This document shows, one piece after another, positions 16,142 to 25,810 of a stretch of 64,000 nucleotides of DNA. Positions within the stretch are counted from its first letter, which is position 1. Each line of letters begins with the position of its first letter. Position numbers and translations under genes: made by a program. The stretch comes from Trebouxia sp. TZW2008. Lineage: Eukaryota > Chlorophyta > Trebouxiophyceae > Trebouxiales > Trebouxiaceae. Location of the stretch: contig BDIU01000032.1 in the NCBI GenBank assembly GCA_002118135.1, forward strand, positions 124,001 through 188,000. The letters are read 5' to 3'. Under the pieces are notes generated by a model. That model had not been told where the DNA came from and did not search any database. It worked only from the letters and a program-made list of their open reading frames with translations.

Positions 16142-17522
16142 ATGGTGCAAGGCGAGCAGAACGGCCGTCATAGGACCATAGCTCTGTTTGATGTTGATGG
16201 GACGCTGACGGTGCCTCGAAAGGTGCGCCCGACAATCTCAACGCATCAGGCTTGATGCGGTCTGAAGAATGTGCGATCGATGCAGGGCGCAGACCAAGCA
16301 ACGTTGGCGTTTCTGCAAGAACTGCGCAAGGTTCGGACAGGCCTGGCAACTGATCAAGTGCTGACCCCACTGTGGCTGGCACATTGTGGCACTAATGACG
16401 TATGCTGACCGCAGTACATCAAAGTCGGCATTGTGGGTGGGTCAGACGAAGTCAAAATATGTGAACAGCTCGGAGCAAATGGTACTTGGCTGCTGTACTA
16501 CAAGCTGCCTGCATGCCAAGCACTGCGTGTTTAGCAAGCAGTGCTTGCTAAAGATGCAGCTTCACATCTGCCCTTGCTTCTGCAGCCAAGGACGAGGTGG
16601 ACTATTTCTTCGCTGAAAATGGCCTTGTTGCCTATCAAGAGGGTCAGGTCCTGGCCATCCAGAGTTTGAAAACGTGGCTGGGTGAAGACCAGTTGAAGGA
16701 GTTGATCAACTTTGTGCTTCACTACATAGCAGACCTGGACATCCCAATCAAGCGAGGAACCTTCATTGAGTTCAGAAACGGCATGCTCAATGTGTGTCCT
16801 ATTGGCAGAAATTGTAATCAGGCTGAAAGAGATGAGTTTGGCAAGTATGATGATCAAACAGGTGTCAGGTACAGCCATGCACTGGTCTGGCTGTTACCAC
16901 CTTCTCTTGTTTGAACACATGACTCAAAGAGGCATCATACGCTGCTGCTGTCTGTAGGCATGTTATGGGAAACCAAGTGCAATTTCTTTTTGTTGCAGGA
17001 AGAAGTTTGTGGACATTCTGCGGCAGAAATTTAGCCATCTTGGGCTCACGTTTGCCATAGGGGGACAGATCAGCTTTGACATCTTTCCACAAGGCTGGGA
17101 CAAGACATACTGCTTGCAGTATGTAGAAAAGGACTTTGATGAGATTCACTTCTTTGGGGACAAGACCTCTGAAGTAAGGAGCCTTTCACCAATGTTGCTT
17201 CTGTGCATCAAGTGTCTTCCAGTGTGTTTACAACATCAGTACTGTTATTTCCATTTTGAGATGCATCATGCACCTTTGTTACATCAAATGCATTGTAGAC
17301 ACAAATAGGAGTTTTGTTGTGACTCAAATCATATCAATTGCAGCATTCATACAACTGATCTGGATTCGCTGATGCATGCAGGGCGGCAATGACTACGAGA
17401 TCTTTGCAAGCCCAAAGACCATTGGACACACTGTGAACAGTCCCATTGACACAATTGGACAATGCAGAGAGCTCTTCATTACACCACAGCAGGAAGTGCT
17501 GCAAGGAGCCCTTTCTGCGTAG
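16142..17522 (+). CDS. PMM: Phosphomannomutase
   Basis: Cytosolic HAD-superfamily enzyme converting mannose-6-P to mannose-1-P for GDP-mannose, glycosylation and the plant-type ascorbate route. Six exons close in frame: 16142-16222, 16286-16330, 16415-16481, 16586-16868, 16999-17173 and 17382-17522, giving 263 aa against about 250 for the family. The nucleophile motif is FDVDGTLT near residue 20. Other family blocks are [57 protein letters not shown] (substrate cap) and [16 protein letters not shown] (Mg site). All catalytic motifs are intact, and the exons show no tandem copies, unlike most neighbours. There is no transit peptide. Confidence 0.97.
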
Positions 17523-18135
17523 GCTTTCTGATGTGGAGTTTTCCAATGCATGACTATCTTGCAGCGTATGACAGCTCTGCTGCTCTGCCACACAGCCTTC
17601 CTCAAGTGCATGCATATTTTTGTTCTGAGCGCTCAGCTTTGCCTATACTTTGTGGTTCATGTTGATAGCTGTCCACGTAAACTGCTGCAGATGTAGTGGC
17701 CATCTTATTGGCAGTAAGCTGGATATGCAGTAAGAACATTAGGATGTCAGAAGTATCCCAACATAGCAGGATGTCATCGAATTTCTAGCACAGAGTCAAG
17801 AAGCTTTAAGTGAAAGCTCTCAACAACACTGCCTAGGTCTTTCACAGTCTTTGTTTGTGCAGTAAACTCCTCCCAATTGTTTGTTCACGATGTTCACGAT
17901 CCTTTTGTAAACAGACATTTGTCAGATTTGTCGAGTTGATTTACCATCAAGAAATAGTGAAGCTGCGCGGCTGACTGTGAAGCCTGGGTCAACAAGTCAG
18001 TCGCAGACATAGGGCATGCCAAGATTGTTTGACCATGCAATGGGTGTCATGACTGCATGTGCGACAGGGACAGCGAACTTGAGCAACAGCTGCAATGATC
18101 AAGCTCGAGCTGAACAGATGCTGCTCAGTAGCTGG
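17523..18135. other. Convergent 3' spacer PMM / malic enzyme
   Basis: About 610 bp between two stop codons facing each other. It is AT-richer than the genes in places (about 17800-17960) and should hold the 3' UTRs. No supported feature seen. Confidence 0.5.
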
Positions 18136-21100
18136 TCAGACATTTTGACTTGCAAACGGACTGTACTGAAGTTCAGCCACGCAGTGTTCAGCATTGCGTA
18201 GTTGTTCCTTGTCAGCAAGCACATCTGCAGTGCTGGGCAGACACTTCACCCCACCACCAGCAGCAATTCCTCGCTGGGTTCCCTTGATGCAGCAAGCTAC
18301 AGCTGCTGCAACACCAAGCCCTACCTCGCTGCACAGCAAAAAAACCCATGTCTGCCTTGCATCACATGTACCAGTTTTGTGTTTGAAAGCAGCAATCCCG
18401 AGCTGCCTGTTTAGACAGAGGCTTCCATTACGATGCAGACTTTTCTTTTCCTTTTTCCACTTCTGTGACAGTTCATGTTTCCTTCTCACCACATGACATG
18501 CATCAGACACAACCGCCAAGCATATCAAGCTAGCCGCAGCATGCAACAGCAATGGTAGCCATGCAAGTCACAAGGCATGTAAGCTGCTGTGCAGTGATCA
18601 TTTTGCAATCTTGCTAGTTTATGAAGCAGCTGGACACGGAGCTCAACACTTGCTGAACATACCTCAGTCGTTCCACTTTTGGCAAGATAGACTGTTGCTG
18701 CAGCTCTTCAGAAGTGAGTTTGCTGGCAGCTGCCTTTGCTGCTGCTAGCATGACTTCCGGGGTGATCTGCTTGCCGCTTGCAGCTATGCAACCCAACCCA
18801 ATTCCTGTGATGAAGACAGAATTGCATCTGCAAAGTGAGTCCTATCAACAAGCTTTGCAGGTCTTACATGCATGAAAGCTGCACTGCACTGTCACAACAC
18901 ACTGCAAAATGCAGCTGCCTGCCATTCCCTGACACGGATCTGGTTTGCAATGGCATGCGTAAACATGAATGAACTTGCTTTTGCTCACACAGTGCATAGC
19001 GCTGGCTTGTACTGTGCATGCTCCTTGCAAATGCTGGCAACTGTTGGTGGAGTGATGCCTTGACACCAATGCCTTCACAGCAAGCAGGCGAGCATACCTG
19101 GGAATATGAGCGAGTTGTTGGCCTGGGACGGCACGTTCAAGCCGTCCTTGGTCTGAAAGGGCTCAAAAGCTGTGCCACTAGCATACACAGCTTGTCCCCC
19201 AGACCAGTCATAGGCTTGCTGGGCTGTGCATTCAGCCACTTCTGAGGGGTTGGACAGGGCAAGCACAATTGGCCTGCTGCCCTGCCCCCACCTGCTCTGC
19301 ACTCCCTGCACATGTTCCAATGTTAGGTCTCTGGTGCTTGCCTTTTGCTGTCCAATTCATTGAAATAGCCAGTCATTAGGCTGTGCACTCAGCCTCTTTG
19401 AGGGGTTGGACAGGGCAAGCACAATGGGCCTGCTGCCCTGGCCCCACCTGCTCCCTACAAACAAGCCACCTGTTCGAAGTTGGGTCTTTGGTGCAGGAAC
19501 AGCTGCAAGCATAACAGTTGAGTGAAGTTCAGCTTTCACAGTGTAGTCCCCCTGTGATGACACTGAAGGTTTGTGAGCTTGACCTATGTCCAGCTGTGCC
19601 TGTGTGGTCTCCTTGTGGTGAACAAGAGCGGCAGAGTGAAGGCATGCCTTGGTGAGAGTCTTGATGGTATCAGCTGTGAAGGCGTTGTGCTTGGCTGCCG
19701 CCCCAATTAGGGCTGAGGGCTGCAGCTGGCAAAAGGCCTCCAGCAATGAGCTGACAATGGTGCCAAAGGTCAGCTGGCAGTGTTCATGTTACCTGTGTCG
19801 ACCGTTAGTGCTGGATCAGGGGCATACCTTAGTAAGAGCCTTCACGATGTCAGCCGTGAAGGCATCCTGCTTGGCCGCCGCTCCAATGAGGGCTGAGGGC
19901 TGTAGCTGGCGGACAGCCTCCAGCAAAGAGCTGCCGCTGGGAACCCTTTCAGCCTCAGCTGCAGTGCGTGCAAACTCCAGCTTCTGGGGAGTGAGATTCC
20001 CTTCCTGCCTCCCCTCATACACCAACCCCTGCGGTCAAGTGTCATCAAGTCAGTGGCAGTCTCATGCAGTTTTAGCACTGTTCTTCTTGTTGGTCTTCAT
20101 TGAACTTCCTGCATCAGCCAGATTCTTGCTGGTAATGAAACCTGAGCATGCCCTATCAGTGCTTGCTGCTGATAGGCAATGCTTATGTGTCGTGACTGGA
20201 AGGAGTGTGCCTTAGAGTCACACAGCCACATCCGCTTCTTGGCTTCAGTCTAATCAGACAGTGCATGTAATTTTGCAGTTTTCAAGCACCGTGCTGATAA
20301 GTTGGGACAGTGCTATGCGTGCGTGACCCCAGTCCTGTCCCAATTGAGGCCACACACACCTAGCATTTGTGCCAGAATGCGGAGTTTACGATTGCCATTC
20401 TTGTCAGGAAGCGTGCCTTGGAGTCATACAGCCACATCTGCTTTTTGGCTTCTGCCTCTGACAGCCCTTCATCAACTAGGGCAGCTACCAGCAGGCGGGC
20501 TGTTCCAATGTTGGCCTGCCCTGCCCCGAAGAAGAGGAACACCTGCGCCCTGAGGGGGGGCACCCCCTTCAGCCTCAGGGCCCCGTACACCGCCCCCACC
20601 ACTGCTGCAGCTGTGGACTGGATGTCATCGTTGAAGGTGCATACACCCTGCAGAACACATCCGTAACTTATCAAACTTAGACAGAGCGCCCTTCATGCTG
20701 CAGTGCCAGCTGCAATGCAAAGATTTCTGGCAGTCATTGTGCAATCTTAAGGCTGGCAAGCAAGCAGATCAGGCACAATGCTGCCAGCTGTGTATTCACA
20801 AGTTGCTACTTTCTGCCCTCAGCATTCTGAACGCTTTGGCAAGCTGATTGTATTTCATTTCTGGCCTCAGCGTGTTTTTTTTTGGCCTCAGCTTTCCTAA
20901 GGTGGGGTTTGATAGCATCATGAGCAGCAGCAGTCACTGCAATGGCGGAAGCTGCACCAGAATCAGCATGCTATTCACCGTGACCTGTTCACATGCAACA
21001 TATACCCAGATGGGTGTCTTGCTGTACCTGAGCCACATACTTGTCCAGAAGCCTGAAGGAGTTGCGCACACTGAAATCCTCCCAGTGGATGATCACTCTG

Positions 21101-24100
21101 GCTCCGTACCTGTCTCTGAGCGCTGCAATCAGCTCATCAAGCAGATCATCATACTCCTGCCCCCGCACACGCTCCTGCACATCATTGCAATGATTGAAAG
21201 TCTGCCTGATTGTGAGCCAGGGCAGATCATGGTACTTCTGCCCCCGCACACGCACCTGCTATTGTTGCTGCCACTGCAGCTCTGCTCAAACGGTGTGATT
21301 TGTGATCACTCTGGCTTCATACATGTCTCTGAGGGCTGCAATCAGTTCATTTAGAAGAAAATGATACTTTTAGCGCGCACAAGCTCCTGCACATTGTTGC
21401 AACTGCTGTGAATCTGCGTAAATGTTATGAGCTGTGGCAGGCCGCTATACTCCTGCCTGCCCCGTACACTCTCCTGTGCATCATTGCAGCCACTGCAAAT
21501 CTGCTTGAATACTGTGAGCTGCAAGCAGCATGGTGGTGATATGCTCTGCTTTGTCTGATGGGACTGCAGCTGGCAGCACAACCATCAAGGATGCAGTGCG
21601 GCAAAAGCATAGACACAGGTATGCTACTGAACCTCTGCAAAACATGTCAGTGCCTATCAGCAAGGCCGAGTGGCAAGCAGGTTGATTTGACCCAACCAGC
21701 TTGCTGCTAAAGCGTCCTGGAAAACGCAATGCATAGAAAGTCAGGATGTCAGCACAGAGGCAACACACATCCAGTAACCTTACTTGATACCGGGCACATA
21801 TAAGAGACCAACTGCATGTTGAAGCTTTCTTGATACAACAAAAGGCACAGCATGGTTGTAACGCCGCATTTTGTGGTGGTGGGCTTACTTGCAGGGGTGA
21901 GGCCACCCACTTGCTGCAGGCCCATGTAGAAGGGATTGTCCCGCACGTCAGCGGTGTTGCATCCTACATCCACTTGCACGGGCAACACCTGCTCAGGCGG
22001 CACGCCCGCTGCTGCTGTGTACACCATTGCCTTGCCTGTTGCAGCATCATCAGCATAATCAGCAGCATTAGCATCAGCAGTTGCATGCTTCCTAATGAGG
22101 TTTCATAATCCTGCTAGGGGCTCTAGAAGCATCAAGCTTGCGCAGGCAACAGCTGCTGAAGGGGCATGCCCGCTGCTGCTGTGTACACCATCGCTTTGCC
22201 TATTGCAGCATTGTCAGCATCAGCATCATTATTTGCATGCAGTTAGATTTTATGACCCTGTCAGCTGCAGATCAAAGCAATGAGCCTTGCACTGGCAACA
22301 CCTGCTCAGAAGGCACGCCCGATGCTGGCCACCGCTGAGGGCACCGTGTTAGAATCAGCCATTGCTGATTGTTGTCCGACCACGTACGAGCCAGCAAAAG
22401 GTCTATTTCTGTTGACGGTAGCAGGTTGTCATTTGTGCTGTGATTGCTATGAAGTGAAATTGGCCTTTGGCGCTGACCTTGTTCAGCAGCAGCAACAGCA
22501 GCAAAGTTGACATTGAAATATGATGTGGCTGACAGATCAGGGTACACCAACAGCAACATGAGAGTAAGACCTAAACATACACCAACTTAGCAAACAGATG
22601 AGGTGCAGAATTGGTGGCAGCTGACCTACAGGGATGCCCATGCCATTGATGCCAAGGTCACCCAGCCCCAGGATCCGCTCTCCATCAGTCAACACTGCAA
22701 TCCTGACATCATCTGACGGCCAGTTGCTCACCAGAGCCTTTACATTGCCCTGCAAGTAAGACACAAGCATTGTACCCAGAGATCTTTGGTATCTCAAGTA
22801 AGCAAAAAGAGATCAGCCTGATTTGCAACACAGATATGATGCATGCGTAGCATGCTTTTGCAAATTGATAAAGTTCATGTCCAGGCAATAGCCGCAAATG
22901 CCTGACTGCCCATAATGGGTAAAGTCTCCTCAGCAGCAACCTCTTGAGCTGTGTGCTTTGAACATTGAGATAAGAGTCTGGCAATAACTGCAAAGAGGCC
23001 AAATGCGCACAGCAAGTCTGGTGGAACCAGCAGCATATTGTCATGCTGGTGCAGTATTGACAGTCTAGCACCGACTTGCAGCATCAGATGCCTTGCGCAG
23101 TCCTTGATCACACAGCGCAGTTTTCTCAGCAAGATACACTTGTGAGGCATTGTACCTTATCTTTGATGCTGACGTACAACCCCTGAGGTCGCTGCATCAG
23201 CATGGACCACTGCTTGCATGCATCACCCACTGTTGGTGTGTAGATCACTGGCAGCAGCTTGTTCACGTTTTGTGAGATCAGTCCAAAGAAGACATCTTGA
23301 CTCTGATCCCTCAGAACCGCCAAAGCCTGCAAGTTCAACGTTGCAGGCTCAGGATTGGCAGCAGAGCACAATATATGCACCGCAATCATTGCATAGTCTG
23401 CAGTACTGCAGCAAGGCATTCGAGAGGTGAACTGACCCAGTGCATGCTCTCATTAGTGAAAGCAGCATTTCATGGGCATGCTCATGCAGCTCAGCAGGGT
23501 CACCTGAAACTTGTCTATTGGTCTGCTGTATGCTTGCAGGGCATGCATAGCTCGATCAATCTCCAGCTGAAGCGGCACTTGTCTGTATGGGATCAGTCCA
23601 GGCATTTGGAGCCTGGTCCTGACGGTTGTATCAGTCGCCATCCCCCTAAACACTTTAATAGCTTGTGTGATGACTTGTGCAAAGTCATGAGCATCCGACA
23701 GCCATTCTGCAGGTCAACCTGTACAAGGCAGGATCCCTCACGGCTGCTATTCCTGGTGGAGTGTCTGCACTCAGGCGCCCCCGAGCTACAGGCGGACCTT
23801 GGAAGGCAAGAGGGACTGCATCAGCTGCCGGGGTGTTCAACACTTCTGGCAGTATTGTTGGAGCGCTGCTGGCTAGTGTCGCGCTGATTGCTCCGCGAAT
23901 AAGGCCGCGTCTATCGGTGCTCGTGGAAGCCATCCGAGCGTCAGCTTTTGACCGGCCTTCGACACCAGAAAAGCTGTCGTCTTCAGCTTTTTGGTCGTTG
24001 GTCCTTGAAACGATGCCTGTCGCGTCTTTTGTTGTCAGCAAGCAAACTCCCTGTCTGCTCGTGCGTGGCTTTCGATGCCCGTTGCCGACACGCTGACGCA

Positions 24101-24146
24101 CTGTAAATGCCTGAAGTTGCTGATTGAGCATGCATGAATGCTGCAT
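18136..24146 (-). CDS. NADP-malic enzyme-like, plastid-targeted
   Basis: Oxidatively decarboxylates malate to pyruvate, giving NAD(P)H and CO2. Exon 1 (24146 to about 23727) opens with about 110 residues of presequence, including [16 protein letters not shown] and a later AADAVPLAF, before the RDPALYR block. Conserved blocks in order: [11 protein letters not shown] (about 23610); [21 protein letters not shown] substrate motif, read as [15 protein letters not shown] (about 23270); [17 protein letters not shown] (about 22650); [18 protein letters not shown] (about 21950); [13 protein letters not shown] (about 21100); [18 protein letters not shown] (about 20620); [31 protein letters not shown] (about 19880); and [15 protein letters not shown] (about 19260). 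The final exon, 18326-18136, ends YSPFASQNV. The first ATG of the long open frame sets the start. At least five exons have decayed tandem copies in the introns. The presequence is unusual (see findings). NADP rather than NAD preference is inferred from plastid targeting only. Confidence 0.9.
19241..19460 (-). repeat. Malic enzyme exon copy (LALSNPS segment)
   Basis: Two copies with a period of about 156 bp, each encoding [18 protein letters not shown]. The copy at 19400-19460 diverges after that motif; the one at 19244-19300 continues into conserved malic enzyme sequence and is presumably functional. Confidence 0.92.
19641..19935 (-). repeat. Malic enzyme exon copy ([11 protein letters not shown] segment)
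   Basis: Two copies with a period of 180 bp. The functional one (exon end at about 19829) has a GTATGCC donor after ALTK. The other (exon end at about 19649) keeps [12 protein letters not shown] but reads GCATGCC at the donor position, so GT has become GC. Confidence 0.92.
20199..20470 (-). repeat. Malic enzyme exon copy ([11 protein letters not shown] segment)
   Basis: About 60 bp at 20199-20260 repeats 20407-20470 at a period of about 208 bp. The left copy has changes that break the frame; the right one encodes the conserved block. Confidence 0.85.
21080..21490 (-). repeat. Malic enzyme nested exon copies (IIHWEDF region)
   Basis: A GATCACTCTGGCT-containing exon segment at 21091 recurs at 21304 (period 213 bp). 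Inside it, a shorter exon-edge block TACTCCTGCCCCCGCACACG at 21152 recurs degenerately at 21233 and about 21450. This is a nested array of decaying copies. Confidence 0.82.
21965..22340 (-). repeat. Malic enzyme exon copies ([15 protein letters not shown] region)
   Basis: Three copies of a roughly 60 bp segment at about 21978, 22145 and 22288 share CAACA/GCTGCT, GGCACGCCCG and GTGTACACCAT-like blocks. The leftmost retains the best reading frame into the conserved DVGCNT block. Confidence 0.8.
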
Positions 24147-24579
24147 TCTAGTCGGTGCGACCTGAGCGATGCTTAGCAAGCTTTCATTCAACTCGCTGAC
24201 GGCCCGACATGTTGACAAGCGCGCACTCTTGAGCAATACTTGCTATGATCAAAGCGGTGATTGTGGCTGACGATGCGCCTTTCACTCTTTTGTTGCAACA
24301 GGCGACGCCGCTGAGAAGTTTAGCAGCATCACCAAGTCCTCGACAGCTGTCTCAACGCTTGCAAAAGCGCTGCATGCGCCATGGCCTTAGCGAGCTTGAC
24401 CCTGGCACTCATGGTGACGGTATCGTCAGACCGGTAATTACGGTGGCACGCTCAAGAAGATTAGGTTGAGTGGCTGAAGACTTGAGATGAAGCTGTAGGC
24501 TGAGTGGGATACGAGGTTCAACACACCCGCGCTGCGCAAAAGAGCTGACATCTGATCCTTGTTATAGCCAAATACAGAA
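24147..24579. promoter_or_regulatory. Divergent intergenic region, malic enzyme / LEA-like gene
   Basis: About 430 bp between two start codons, expected to hold both promoters. An open frame at 24245-24469 shows no recognisable domain and I do not call it. Confidence 0.4.
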
Positions 24580-25064
24580 ATGAGCATGCTCGCAACCAGC
24601 ATCAACCGTCCTGTCCTTGTTGTCCGACCCAGCAGGGCTGCTACCAGCAGGCCCGCTCCCCGGACTGGTCTTCGCGTTGTCGCTCGTGGCACTGGGCCAG
24701 GCGCTGGTAACTCCGACCCTCAGAAAGTGCGAGAGCAGAAGGAGAAGAAGGTACGCAATGCCGGACTAGCCTCATAGGCCGAAATTCGGCAAAGCACCGT
24801 CTGATCGAGGTCTTTGTGTGATGTTCGTAGCACTCCGAGGGTCAGTGGGCGGAGCCCTCAAACAAGAACCCCCTGGAGAAGCAAACTCTGACAAGACAGG
24901 GACCTACTTCTCAGAGCAAAGGTCTCAAGGACGAGGAGGCCATAAACGCAGAGGAGGTGAAGCAGGGTGCTCAGGATGCTGCTGATGGTGCCAAGAATAA
25001 GCTTCAGGAAGCAGGAGACGCCGTGGCAGGAGCTGTTGACAAGATCAACCCCCAGAAGAAGTAG
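24580..25064 (+). CDS. Small plastid-targeted LEA-like protein
   Basis: Two exons, 24580-24750 and 24846-25064, close in frame to 129 aa. The first about 40 residues are Ser/Arg/Ala-rich with VVVRPSRAATSRPAPRTG-like composition, typical of an algal chloroplast transit peptide. The rest is hydrophilic and rich in Lys, Gln, Glu and Ala. The last third (GAQDAADGAKNKLQEAGDAV) resembles the amphipathic 11-residue repeats of group 3 LEA proteins, which protect membranes or proteins during drying. No catalytic motif or membrane helix is visible. LEA-like is a resemblance in composition and repeat pattern, not a firm family assignment. Confidence 0.75.
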
Positions 25065-25810
25065 ACTTGCCTTGCCGACCATGTTGCTCTTGAAATCAAT
25101 TCATTCATGGAGGTCAATACAACTCAGTTGCTTTGACAAACCGTAAATCTGTTCTGCGGCTGCCATTTTTTGGAAGATTGATGCATGCATGTTTTGAGAT
25201 TGCCATGGAATATGGTATTATGCTGACATCTGTACTCAGCTGCAGCTGCTGATTTGTGAGCCCTGTCAGTTGCACCGGCTGGTTGGGTGTGCACATGTAA
25301 ACAGCACAATATTTGCAAGGTAATTCATGGCCAAGTCCTGTTGCATGCTTTTCAACATCAAGCACTTGTACGTTGTCTCAAAGGTTGTTGCTCTGAGCAT
25401 GCAGCTGTCGGCTAGGCTGCCAGAAGTGAGACTGCATTGACATGCTGTGCAACATGCATCTCAAATCCGCAGCCCACTGCTACAGGTTCAAACGTGGCTG
25501 TGCAAAGCTCACTGCGTTCAGTGTGCAGGCTCTTGCAACAATTTGCACATCTGTGAGAGGGAGACCTGCCACTCACAAAATAAATGAGCACAAAATCGCT
25601 GCTTAGCCGTACAGAAACTTGTGGACCAAGGTTGCTTGTGCCCATGGGTCAAACAAGCATTACAATCAGTCCCTGATGTATGAGAACAGTTTTGCCAGGA
25701 CAAAGCGTGTCATGTTTTACGGAACCTCAGCAGTTTTTCAAACCTTGCTAATCAGTGCAGGCTTGGTATTTGGCTTCCAAGTCAACATCCACTCAAAGCC
25801 AAGCCTCATG
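25065..25810. other. Convergent 3' spacer LEA-like gene / NDOR1
   Basis: About 745 bp between facing stop codons. It contains AT-richer patches and no ORF or repeat I can support. Likely 3' UTRs. Confidence 0.5.

Noticed and set aside
16531..16878. 115-codon open frame on - strand
   Set aside because: Exact antisense shadow of the well-supported phosphomannomutase exon 4.
19649..20215. 188-codon open frame on + strand
   Set aside because: Antisense to two malic enzyme exon copies; the repeated phrase in it simply mirrors that duplication.
23677..24096. 139-codon open frame on + strand
   Set aside because: Antisense shadow of malic enzyme exon 1 with no independent support.
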